Shown: in pieces, positions 31,919-41,500 of the stretch
How positions within the stretch are numbered: the stretch's first letter is position 1
How the letters are laid out: the number at the start of each line of letters is the position of its first letter
NCBI GenBank assembly: GCA_016714015.1
Contig: JADJNZ010000002.1
Span: 62,001-126,000 of the forward strand
Direction of reading: 5' to 3'
From: Gemmatimonadota bacterium
GTDB taxonomy: Bacteria; Gemmatimonadota; Gemmatimonadetes; Gemmatimonadales; Gemmatimonadaceae
DNA: 64,000 nt
Translations under genes and position numbers: made by a program
The notes under the pieces: model-generated
The model's input: the letters and a program-made list of their open reading frames with translations, nothing else
The model's database searches: none
Told to the model about the DNA's origin: nothing

Positions 31919-32001
31919 TGACGCTTGCGCGCGCCGCCCCGCCCCGGAACCTTTCGCCATCCTGCGGGTTCGCTTCTGAAACGGTCCTCCCTCCCCACGC
32001 G

Positions 32002-32361
32002 ATGCTCACCGCTGCTCCCGACGTGTTGCGCTCCGCCCGCCAGGCCGCCCAGGTCCTGCTCGACAGCAAGGCCAACGATGTCGTCCTGCTCGATCTCCGC
32101 GAGGTGACCGACATGGCCGATTATTTCCTCGTGGCGAGCGGCACCTCCGACACGCACGTGCGCTCGACCGCGCACCACGTGATGGACGCGCTCAAGCGGG
32201 AGGGGGCGACGGTCCATTCCGTGGAAGGGCTCGAACAGGGGCGCTGGGTGCTCCTCGATTACGTCGACTTCGTCGTGCACGTGTTCCATCCCGCGCTGCG
32301 CTCGTTCTACCAGCTGGAACGGCTCTGGGGCGACGCCCCGGCCGTGCCGGTCACCGCCTAG
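32002..32361 (+). CDS. rsfS: Ribosomal silencing factor RsfS
   Basis: RsfS binds L14 and blocks subunit joining when nutrients are short. The 119-residue product has ANDVVLLDLREVTDMADYFL, VASGTSDTHVRSTAHHVMDA, EGLEQGRWVLLDYVDFVVHV and a C-terminal FYQLERLWGD, all standard. The ATG at 32002 gives normal length. The outer-membrane fusion gene starts ten bases after its stop. Confidence 0.94.
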   Translation: MLTAAPDVLRSARQAAQVLLDSKANDVVLLDLREVTDMADYFLVASGTSDTHVRSTAHHVMDALKREGATVHSVEGLEQGRWVLLDYVDFVVHVFHPALRSFYQLERLWGDAPAVPVTA

Positions 32362-32371
32362 GATCCCTCAC

Positions 32372-35300
32372 ATGCTCCGTTCCGGCCGCCTGCTGGTCCT
32401 CCTCGCGCTCGCCACGGTGCCGGCGACCGTCGCCGCCCAGAGCTCGTCGTACTTCGGACAGAACCATGTCCAGTTCCGCGAGTTCGACTGGCAGATCCTC
32501 AAGACCGAGCACTTCGACGTCCATTACTACCCGGAGCTCGAGGAGGTCGCGAAGTACACCGGGCAGATGGCCGAGCGCACCTACGCGCGGCTCCGCCGCG
32601 TGCTCGGGCACGAGTTCAAGGAGCGCAAGCCGATCCTCATCTACGGGTCGCGCACCGAGTTCGCGCAGAACAACGTCACCGGTGACCTCGGCGAGGGGAC
32701 CGGCGGCGTCACCGACGCGCTCCGGCAGCGCAACATGTTCTTCTTCGCCGGCGACCTGGGCGAGGCGGAGCACGTGCTCGCGCACGAGATGGTGCACGTC
32801 TTCCAGTACGACGTGTTCGCGCGCGGCCGGGCGGGCGGAGGGATGCAGCAGTTCGCCGCCGCCGCGCCGCCGCTCTGGTTCATGGAAGGCATGGCCGAGT
32901 ACCTCTCGGTCGGCCCCGAGCACCGCTACACCGACGCGATCATGCGCGATGCCGCCCTCAACGGCGACATCCCGACGATCGAGCAGATGACCGACCGCCC
33001 CGACCTCTTCTTCCCGTACCGGTTCGGCGAATCGGTGTGGCAGTACGTCGGCCGGCGCTGGGGGGACGAGATCATCGGTGAGGTGATGCAGGCGACCCCG
33101 AGCCTCGGCGTGGAGCGCGCCTTCCGCCGCTACACCGGGCTCGACCTCGAGGACCTGAGCGAGGAGTGGAAGGAGGACGTGCAGACGCGCTTCCTCCCGC
33201 AGGTGGCGACGCTCGAGCGTCCGCGCCGCGTCGCGAGCCCGATGCTCAACTCGCGCCGCACCGGCGGCGTGATCCCGCTCTACATCGCGCCGGCGATCTC
33301 GCCGGACGGCAAGCAGATCGCGTACATCTCCACCGGCTCGCTCTTCCGCGCCGAGGTGTTCCCCGACCTGTACCTGGCCGACGCGACGACCGGCAAGCGG
33401 CTCGCGCGCCTCACGAAGAGCACGCTCGACGCCGACTTCGAGGAGCTGCGCTACGCGTATTCGCAGAGCGCCTTCTCGCCCGACGGCCGCTATCTCGCCT
33501 TCACCGCGCAGCGGCGCGGGAAGGATGTGCTCTACATCTACGACCTCCGTCGCAAGCGCGTGACGCGGCGCCTCGACACGCCGCTCCAGGCGATGATCGG
33601 ACCGAGCTGGTCGCCGGACGGCCGCAAGATCGTGTTCAGCGGTGCGCAGGGCGGCATCTCCGACCTCTACATCATCGACGCGGACGGACGGAACCTCACG
33701 AAGCTGACGAACGACTCGTACAGCGACCTCATGCCGCAGTGGTCGCCGGACGGACGGCAGATCGCGTTCGTGAGCGACCGCGGGCCGCAGACCGACCTGG
33801 CGACGCTCCGCATCGGGCCGTGGCGGATCAACGTCTACGACCTCGAGAAGGGCGAGGCGACGACCATCCCGGGACAGGAGGGGAAGAACCTCAACCCGAT
33901 GTGGTCGCCCGACGGGCAGTCGGTGGCGTTCATCTCGGATCGCACCGGGATCTCGCAGGTCTTCCTCTACGACTTCGCCGCCCAGGACCACTTCCAGCTC
34001 ACGAAGTTCGTCGGCGGCGTGCTCTCGGTGACCGAGGACAGCCCGGCGATGAGCTGGGCACGCGAGGCGGACAAGCTCGCCTTCACCTACCATGACGACG
34101 GCAACTTCACCATCTGGAGCGTGGTGAATCCGCGCCAGTTGAAGAAGGAACCGTTCCGCGCCGCGCAGACCCCCGTGGTCGCCGCGGCCGACGTTGCCGC
34201 GCCGGCGGACCAGGCCGCGCGCGCCGGGCAGGCCATCGGCGCGCTCGCCCGGCAGATGTCGGACAGCATCGCGGCCGCGAAGGCGCTCGCCTCCGCGGCC
34301 GCCAACCCGCGCCGGCGATCCGTCTATCGGGCGGGCGACGGGCTCCGCTACACCGCGGTGCTCCCGTCGGGTGAAGCGCAGGGCGTGTCGATGGGCGCGC
34401 TGCTCGACAGCGCGACCCTCGCGCTCCCCGACCCCGCGTCGTTCCGCCGCGACAAGTACAAGGGCGCGCTCCGCCCCGAGTACGTGATGCGGCCGTCGGT
34501 GGGCTACGCGCAGGACAACTTCGGCCGCGGCGTCTACGGCGGCACGGCGATCGTCCTCGCCGACATGGTCGGCAACGAGCGCCTCGCGCTCATGGGCGGC
34601 ATCAACGGCCGCATCTCCGAGGCGCAGGTGTACGCCGAGTACACCAACCTCGGCGGCCGCTTCCAGTACCAGGCCGGGCTCGCCCAGCAGCCGTACTTCT
34701 TCTACGCGGGCGGCTTCGAGACGGGCGGGGGCAGCCAGGTGCTGCAGACGCAGATCCTCGCCCGCTACATCGCCCGCAGCGGGTTCGTCAACGGGATCTA
34801 TCCCCTCAACCGCTTCGCGCGCTTCGAGTACGGCGCCTCGTTCAACAACATCGACCGCGCCCTGATGTACATCAGCCAGGGCGTGGACTACGCGCAGGGG
34901 TTCGCGACGGGCTTCTATCTCGACTCGATCGTCGGCATCGGGTCGCTGAACTACACGGCGCCGTTCGTCGCCTACGTGAAGGACAACGCCCTCTTCGGCG
35001 CGACCGGCGGCATCTACGGCCAGCGGTACCGCTTCGGCATCGAGCGCAACATGGGAGGCGTCGCGTGGACGACCTACTCCATGGACTACCGTCGCTATGA
35101 CGCGATCCTGTTCAACTTCCTCACGCTCGCGTCGCGCCTCACGGCGAACGTCTCGGCCGGACCGGACGAACTCGAGTTCCCCAAGTACATCGGCCGCCCC
35201 GACTTCATCCGCGGCTACGATCGCGAGTATTACGCCGGCGACTGCCAGACGGCGTCGACGGATCCGAGCGCGTGCGGCGCGAGCCAGCTCCTCGGGAGCC

Positions 35301-35620
35301 GAGTGGCGTTCGCGAACGTCGAGCTGCGCTTCCCGCTCGTGCGCCGCTTCGACCTGGGTCTCCTGCCGGTCTCGCTGCCCCCGGTCGATGGCCTCGTCTT
35401 CTACGATTGGGGCATGGCCTGGAGCAAGGAACAGACCGTGTACGGGAGCCGTCCGGCCAACTACGACCTCGCGGTGCAGCGGTATCCGCTCCGCAGCTAC
35501 GGCTTCGGCATCCGGCTGAACCTCTTCAACATCGCGCTCATCCGGTGGGACTACGCGGTGCCGCTCGACGGTTCGCTCAAGCGCGGCTACTGGTTCTGGA
35601 CGCTCGGGCAGTCGTTCTGA
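32372..35620 (+). CDS. Peptidase MA-like / TolB-propeller / Omp85-like outer-membrane fusion protein
   Basis: The product is 1082 residues with a signal peptide (cleavage near AAQSSS, about 22). Residues about 35-280 form a gluzincin-like domain, HEMVHVFQY at 138-146 with the downstream Glu in WFMEGMAEYLS. Residues about 300-600 carry PD40/TolB-type propeller blades (ISPDGKQIAYIS, WSPDGRKIVFSG, WSPDGRQIAFVS, WSPDGQSVAFIS). From about 690 the sequence is Tyr/Phe/Gly-rich with alternating hydrophobicity, and it ends in WFWTLGQSF, with a terminal Phe typical of BamA-type barrels. I recall similar fusions in Gemmatimonadota. A surface protein that may process or export partners is inferred. Confidence 0.75.
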   Translation: MLRSGRLLVLLALATVPATVAAQSSSYFGQNHVQFREFDWQILKTEHFDVHYYPELEEVAKYTGQMAERTYARLRRVLGHEFKERKPILIYGSRTEFAQNNVTGDLGEGTGGVTDALRQRNMFFFAGDLGEAEHVLAHEMVHVFQYDVFARGRAGGGMQQFAAAAPPLWFMEGMAEYLSVGPEHRYTDAIMRDAALNGDIPTIEQMTDRPDLFFPYRFGESVWQYVGRRWGDEIIGEVMQATPSLGVERAFRRYTGLDLEDLSEEWKEDVQTRFLPQVATLERPRRVASPMLNSRRTGGVIPLYIAPAISPDGKQIAYISTGSLFRAEVFPDLYLADATTGKRLARLTKSTLDADFEELRYAYSQSAFSPDGRYLAFTAQRRGKDVLYIYDLRRKRVTRRLDTPLQAMIGPSWSPDGRKIVFSGAQGGISDLYIIDADGRNLTKLTNDSYSDLMPQWSPDGRQIAFVSDRGPQTDLATLRIGPWRINVYDLEKGEATTIPGQEGKNLNPMWSPDGQSVAFISDRTGISQVFLYDFAAQDHFQLTKFVGGVLSVTEDSPAMSWAREADKLAFTYHDDGNFTIWSVVNPRQLKKEPFRAAQTPVVAAADVAAPADQAARAGQAIGALARQMSDSIAAAKALASAAANPRRRSVYRAGDGLRYTAVLPSGEAQGVSMGALLDSATLALPDPASFRRDKYKGALRPEYVMRPSVGYAQDNFGRGVYGGTAIVLADMVGNERLALMGGINGRISEAQVYAEYTNLGGRFQYQAGLAQQPYFFYAGGFETGGGSQVLQTQILARYIARSGFVNGIYPLNRFARFEYGASFNNIDRALMYISQGVDYAQGFATGFYLDSIVGIGSLNYTAPFVAYVKDNALFGATGGIYGQRYRFGIERNMGGVAWTTYSMDYRRYDAILFNFLTLASRLTANVSAGPDELEFPKYIGRPDFIRGYDREYYAGDCQTASTDPSACGASQLLGSRVAFANVELRFPLVRRFDLGLLPVSLPPVDGLVFYDWGMAWSKEQTVYGSRPANYDLAVQRYPLRSYGFGIRLNLFNIALIRWDYAVPLDGSLKRGYWFWTLGQSF

Positions 35621-35634
35621 GCGACGTGAGCCGC

Positions 35635-35649
35635 TAAGTTCCGCGGGTG
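35635..35649 (+). promoter_or_regulatory. Possible -10 element directly before a GTG start (leaderless candidate)
   Basis: TAAGTT at 35635-35640 ends six bases before the GTG at 35647. Transcription from it would start at or next to the start codon, giving a leaderless mRNA. No clear -35 was found, and no ribosome site is visible between the previous stop and the GTG. Confidence 0.3.
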
Positions 35650-37149
35650 CGCGCCACCCGACTCCTGCTGCTCCTTCTCGCCGTCGCGGCCTGCGGCGAG
35701 AAGCGCCTGACGACGACGTCGGTCCCCACCGGCGTCGGCCCGGACGCGATCCTGCTGCGCGTGCCCCGCGACGGCGGTCCCATGCGGGCCTATCGCGCCG
35801 GCCGCGACAGTGTGCTCTGGACCTCGAACGGCCGCGCCACCTCGGTGGGCGCGCTCGTCGGGTTCGACGACTTCCAGAGCGTGGTCGTCGGGCGCGACAC
35901 GCTGGGGATCGCCTTCAGCGTGGACCTAAGGCTCGGAGCGATCGAGAAGCTCGGTGGCCCCGCCCTCGGCGCGCTCCGCGGACCGGTCCGCTCCGAGGGC
36001 GGAGCCCTCTTCGGCGTAGACGACCGCGGTCAGATCGTGCGCGTCAACGCCGTCACCACCTGGAGCTGGAAGCCGGGGCTCGCGGCGGAGGACCTGGTCC
36101 CCACGCCGGACGGCGCGCTCATCATCGCCGGGAGCGTGGGCGGGCGCACGGTGGTCCAGCGCCTCATCCCGCCGGAGTCGCGCCTCACCGATTCGACGAC
36201 CCTTCCCGCGACCGACGCGATCCTCCGCACGCCGATCGGTGACCGGATCTGGTTCGTCACCGACAGCGGGCTCATCGCGCTCCGCAGCCGCGACCTCACC
36301 CGCGCCCTGCAGGTGAAGGTGACCGACGTGACGGCGCTCGAGTCGACGCCGAGCGGCGACCGGCTCTTCGTCGCCTCCTCGCGCGCGGCGCTCCGCGTGA
36401 TCGACCGGTTCGCCGAACGCGAGACCGACCGGATCCCGTTGCCGGCGCCGGCGCTCGCGATGCGCATGGACCCCGACGGGCACTACCTGCTCGTCCGGAC
36501 CGCACAGTCGGACTCCATCCACGTGGTGTCGATCGGCACGTCGCGGGTGATCACGAGCATCGCCGGGAGCTGGCGCGATGACCTCCCCCTCGTGACGCCC
36601 GATGGCCGCGTGCTGATCGCGCAGGGCGCCGACGTGGTCCACGTCGATGCCGAGACGGGACGCGAACGGCTGCGCTATCGCGGCGGCGCGGCGGACCTCT
36701 GGCTGCAGGTGCGCTGGAACGGATTCCGCCCGCGCGCGGCGGGGCTCGACCGGCCGGTGGAGTTCGAGGAGTTCGCCGCGGATTCCGCGGCCGCCGACAG
36801 TGCCCTCGCCGCGATGATGGCCGCGCGCTATGGCGCGATGACGAGCATGCCGGCCGAACCGCCGCCGGTGGAGCAGAAGACGCAGGAGCCGAGCGCGCCG
36901 ACGAGCGGGAAGTCCGGCGGACGGGAGATCTGGACCGTGTCGTTCGCCACGCTCCTCGCCGAGGATCGAGCCCGCGAGATGGCGGACCGGATACGCGTCG
37001 ACGGGCGCAGCGCCCGGGTCATCGCCGGCAACCGCGACGGCATCCCCATCTGGCGCGTCGTGATGGGGCCGTACGACACGCGTGACGCGGCCGAGCGAGC
37101 CGGGATGGGCTCGCGTCTCCCCTACTGGGTGTTCGAGGGCGCGCCATGA
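35647..37149 (+). CDS. SPOR-domain lipoprotein with beta-propeller-like body
   Basis: The product is 500 residues. The N-terminus ends in a lipobox (LLLLLLAVAAC, Cys about 16). The body has repeated short beta-strand units with GDR/PDG turns, suggesting a propeller or PQQ-like fold. Residues about 425-497 form a SPOR domain (EIWTVSFATLLAEDRAREMA, then VVMGPYDTRDAAERAG), which in known proteins binds denuded peptidoglycan at division sites. GTG 35647 is the only start giving the lipoprotein signal. It overlaps the next SPOR-like gene as ATGA. Confidence 0.75.
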   Translation: MRATRLLLLLLAVAACGEKRLTTTSVPTGVGPDAILLRVPRDGGPMRAYRAGRDSVLWTSNGRATSVGALVGFDDFQSVVVGRDTLGIAFSVDLRLGAIEKLGGPALGALRGPVRSEGGALFGVDDRGQIVRVNAVTTWSWKPGLAAEDLVPTPDGALIIAGSVGGRTVVQRLIPPESRLTDSTTLPATDAILRTPIGDRIWFVTDSGLIALRSRDLTRALQVKVTDVTALESTPSGDRLFVASSRAALRVIDRFAERETDRIPLPAPALAMRMDPDGHYLLVRTAQSDSIHVVSIGTSRVITSIAGSWRDDLPLVTPDGRVLIAQGADVVHVDAETGRERLRYRGGAADLWLQVRWNGFRPRAAGLDRPVEFEEFAADSAAADSALAAMMAARYGAMTSMPAEPPPVEQKTQEPSAPTSGKSGGREIWTVSFATLLAEDRAREMADRIRVDGRSARVIAGNRDGIPIWRVVMGPYDTRDAAERAGMGSRLPYWVFEGAP

Positions 37150-38504
37150 TCCACGCCCCCGTGCCGCCCGAGGACTGGGCGGCCGAGGGCGCGCGGGCCG
37201 CACCGGCGCTGGCGGAGGTCGCCGCGGCCCTCGTCATCGGGAGCGACCCCCAGGTGGCGGCGCTGGTCGCCCGCGCCATGGCGGGCGCCCAACCGCGCGA
37301 CCGGCGCGTCGCGATCGGCGACCTCGTCGGCGACTTGCGTGCGCTCGTCCCACCGACCGACCTCGTCATCCGCATCGCCGACGCCGAACCGCCCCCGGCG
37401 CCGGAGGACGGCCCGCGCCCCGGACTCCTCCAGTGCTTCCGGGACGGTCTCTCCGTCACCTCCATCGCGCGCCCGCTCACCGAGGATGGCCGGATCTTCG
37501 TGCTGCCCGCGGGCGGAGCGCTCGCGCAGGACCGCCTGCTCATGGAGAGTCCGCGGTGGCCGCGGCTCATCTCGGGCTTCCGGGAGGTCGACGCGCTGCT
37601 GCTCCTCGTGGCGGATGCGCGCACGCCGGGGCTCGAGTCGCTGATGTCGGCCGTCGACGGCGTCGTGGCGGTGGACCTGCCGCCGGTGCAGCTGCGGCGC
37701 TGGCCGCTCCTCGCGACGGTCGATCGTCCCGAGCCCGAACTGCTCCCGGTGGCCCCCATCCCCGACCGCGCCCCCCGCCCCTCGTCGGCAGGCCGCCGCG
37801 GTCGTCTCGCGGCCGTGCTCGGACTCGCGACGGTGGCGGGGATCGCCGGGTGGGCCTTCGCGACCGGTCGGTTCGACGCCATGCGTCGGTCCGGCGCTCC
37901 CGCCGCGATCACCGACACCGCGGCCGTCGCGAGCGCGATCGCCGCACCCCCCGAATCGCTCGGGGTGGCGGGCACGCCGGACACCATCACCCTCGGGAGC
38001 ATTGTCAACCCCGACGACTCGGCGACGGCCACGGCCTACAGCGTTGAACTCGTAGCGGCGAATACCCTCGCGGGTGCAAATTCCGGACTGGCGATGCGTG
38101 GGGCGACCCTGCCCGCGCCGACCCTGGCCCCTGTCCTGCTCGGCGCGGATGGACGGCCGTGGTACCGCGCCCTCACCGGTGCGTGGCACGCTCGTGCGGA
38201 GGCCGAGGCCTTCCTCACGACGCTGCGCGACCGGGGGCTCGTACGAGACGATGTGGGGCGAGTGCTGCGCGCGCCGTACGCGCTGCTGCTCGCCGAGGGG
38301 GTGCCGCCCGACCAGGCCGACGCTGCGCGCGCGCAGTGGGAGTCCCGGGGCATCCCCGCGTATGCGTTGCTGCAGGCTGATGGGCGCGCCCGCCTCTTCG
38401 CGGGCGCCTTCGAGACCCCTGGCCAGTCGGTGCTCGTCGCACTGTCGCTCCGCGACATCGGCGTCGAGCCCGTGCTGGCCTTCCGAACCGGGAGAATGTT
38501 CTAA
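37146..38504 (+). CDS. Single-span membrane protein with C-terminal SPOR-like domains
   Basis: The product is 452 residues. The N-terminal about 210 residues are cytoplasmic-looking and vaguely like a degenerate ParA/RecA-type domain, with no intact P-loop. One membrane helix follows at about 219-240 (LAAVLGLATVAGIAGWAFA). The outer part is Ala-rich and ends in SPOR-like repeats (WYRALTGAWHARAEAEAFLT, ARLFAGAFETPGQSVLV). It overlaps the SPOR lipoprotein upstream, and smc begins immediately downstream. A division or envelope role linked to chromosome segregation is inference from position. Confidence 0.65.
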   Translation: MIHAPVPPEDWAAEGARAAPALAEVAAALVIGSDPQVAALVARAMAGAQPRDRRVAIGDLVGDLRALVPPTDLVIRIADAEPPPAPEDGPRPGLLQCFRDGLSVTSIARPLTEDGRIFVLPAGGALAQDRLLMESPRWPRLISGFREVDALLLLVADARTPGLESLMSAVDGVVAVDLPPVQLRRWPLLATVDRPEPELLPVAPIPDRAPRPSSAGRRGRLAAVLGLATVAGIAGWAFATGRFDAMRRSGAPAAITDTAAVASAIAAPPESLGVAGTPDTITLGSIVNPDDSATATAYSVELVAANTLAGANSGLAMRGATLPAPTLAPVLLGADGRPWYRALTGAWHARAEAEAFLTTLRDRGLVRDDVGRVLRAPYALLLAEGVPPDQADAARAQWESRGIPAYALLQADGRARLFAGAFETPGQSVLVALSLRDIGVEPVLAFRTGRMF

Positions 38505-41500
38505 GTGCGGTTGACCAAGCTCGAGTTGCACGGCTTCAAGTCGTTCGCGGACCAGACCTACCTCACGTTCGAGCCGGGCGTGACGGCCATCGTCGGGCCC
38601 AACGGCTGCGGCAAGTCCAACGTGTCGGATGCCGTGCGCTGGGTGCTCGGCGAGCAGCGCGCGCGCCTGCTCCGCGGCGCGAAGATGGAGGAAGTGATCT
38701 TCCAGGGGTCGTCGGCGCGCCGCGCGGTGAACATCGCCGAGGTCTCGCTGCACTTCGAGAACGAGGACGGATCGCTCCCGGTGCCGTTCAAGGAGGTCGT
38801 GATCACGCGGCGGCTGTCGCGCGCGGGGGAGTCCGAGTACTTCCTCAATCGCGCCCCCTGCCGGCTCCGCGACATCCACGACCTCGTGCGCGGCACGGGC
38901 CTCGGTGCCGACTCGGGCGTGGTGATCGAGAGCAAGATGATCGACGCGCTCCTCTCGGACCGCCCCGACGACCGGCGCGAGCTCTTCGAGGAGGCCGCGG
39001 GCGTGGGGCTCTATCGCGACCGCCGCCGCTCCACCGAGCGGCAGCTCGAGGCGACGAGCGCCGACCTGCTCCGCATCGACGACCTCACGAGCGAGGTGCA
39101 GACGCAGGTGCGGTCGCTGCTCCGGCAGCGTCGGCGCGCGGAACGGCACGCGGAGATCACCACGCGCCGCTTCGCGGTGGAGCTGACGCTCGCCGCGAAG
39201 GAGATGGCGGCGTGGCACGAGGAGCTGACGGGCCTGGAGGAGAAGCTCGGCACGTCGCGTGAGGCGCTCCCGGCCGCGCAGCAGGCCGTGCGCGACGCCG
39301 AGTCGGCGCGCGACGCGGCCCATGCGGCGCGCGCGGGCGCGGAATCGGCGCGCCAGGAGCGCGCGATCGTCGCCGGCAGCGCACGCCAGGCGGTGCTCGA
39401 GCTCCAGCAGCAGCTCGCGGTCGCGGAGGAGCGGCATCGCAACGCGATGTCGCGCCGGGACCGTGCCGCGCAGGAACGCGCCGAGGGCGCGGCGTTCGGC
39501 GATCGGGTGCGCGGCGAGTTCGAGGCGGCGCAGCAGGACGAGCAGCAGTGCGCGCTCGCCCTCGAGGCCGCCGCGGTCGCGTTGCGCGACAAGGTCGAGT
39601 CCGAGGAGCAGGCGCGCGCCGCCGTCGGCGCCGCGCGCACCGCCGCCGACGATGCCGATCGCACGGTGCGCGAGCACCGCGACCGCGTGCGGAGGCTCGA
39701 GCTCGAGCGCGAGAACGCGGAGCGCGAACTCGCCGAGGTCGCGCAGCGGACGGAGTACCTCCTGCGCGAGCACGAGGCCCTCGCCGGGGTGCTCGCGCTC
39801 GCCGAACGCGAGCTCGCGACCGCCGACGAGCAGTTGGCGATGGCGCGCGAACAGGCGGCGGCGGCGGAGAACGCGCTCGATGCGGCCCGTGCCGCGGCGC
39901 GCGCGGCGCGCGATGCCGAGGCCGTCGCACGCGCCGACGTACGGCGCGTGGAGGAGGAGCACACGGCGGTCCAGGCCAAGCTCGCCGCCCTCGAGGGGCT
40001 CGAGCGCGAGCGCGTGGGGCTCGCCCCCGCCGCCGCCCGCCTGCTGCGCGAGAAGGAGCGCTTCGGCGGCGACGCCGTCCTCGGCCCCCTCTCGGACTTC
40101 ATCGGCGCCGACGCCTCCATCGCGGGACAGGTGGAGCGCTTCCTCGGCGCCACCGTGCACGCCGTGGTGGTGCGTGATCGCGCGGCGGCGGACGCCGTGC
40201 GTGCCTGGCACGCCGAGGTGAACCCCGGGGCCCTGCTGCTCCTGCCGCTCGACGCGGTGAGCGCCAACGGCCTCTCGGGCGATCCGGAGGAGCTCGGGGC
40301 GCGCGTGCGCGCCGAGGGTCAGGCGGGGAACTGGGTGCGCGCGCTGCTGGGCAAGGTGCGCGCGACGAACGACGGCAACGGCTTCATCGACGCGCGCGGT
40401 GCCATGTGGCTCCCCGCGCGCGAGTCCGGGGCCGGCCCGCTGCGGCGTCGCGCCGAGCTCGAGGAGCTGCGCGTGTCGCTGAGCACCATCGAGGTGCGCC
40501 GCGCGGCGGTGCAGGCCACGGCACAGCAGGTGCACGACACCGTCGTCCGCGCCGAGACCGACGCGTCGCACGCGGCCGACGCCGCGGCGGCGGCCCAGCA
40601 GGGCGCGGCGCAGGCCGCGCAGGTGCGCAACGAGCGCGACCGCGTGCGCGAGCGCCAGGCTCGCGAGCTCGCCGATGCGGTGGCGCTGCGCGAGAAGCTC
40701 GCCGGACGCCACACCGAGCTCGGCGAGCGCGTCACCGCGAGCATCGCCGCCCAGGAGGAGACGACGCGCCAGCTCGCCGACGCCGAGGATGCGGCGAACG
40801 GCAAGCGTGCGCTGCTCGTCGCCGCGGACCGGATGCAGGACGAGGCCCGCGAGGCCCGCGCCGCGCACCAGGTGGCGCACGCGCAGGCCGAGGCGCGCCG
40901 GCAGGTCGCGACGGAGCGCCGGGAACGGCTCGACCGCGAGCGCGAGAGCGCCGTCACCCGCCTCGCGGCGCTCGAGCGCGAGCTCGAGACGCTGGCGATG
41001 GAGGACGGGCAGCTCGAGGAACAGATGACGGTCTGGCAGCAGGAGATCGCATCGCGTCGCGCGACGCAGGCCGATGCCGACCAGGCGCTCGCGCTCGCCG
41101 AGGAAGGCGTGCGCGCCGCCGACGCGGCGCTCACCGATTCGGATCATGCGCTGGACGCCGCGCGCCGCGCCGCCGACGAGGGGGCGCAGTCGCTCCACCT
41201 CGCCGAGCTGCGCTTCGCCGAGCTGTCGGGCAAGCGCGCCGCGATCAAGGAGCGGCTCGAGGCCGAGTGGCGCCGTCCGCTCGAGGAGCTGATGATCGGC
41301 TACACCGTCGTCGAGGCCGAGGACGAGGCGTTGCGCACCGAGGCCGAGGAGCTGCGCAAGCAGATCGAGCAGCTCGGGCCGGTGAATCCGCTCGCCATCG
41401 AGGAGCACGAGGAGGAGACCAAGCGCCTCGAGTTCCTCACCACGCAGCGCGCCGACCTGGCCGAGGCGCAGGTGAAGCTCCACGCCGCGATCAAGGAGAT

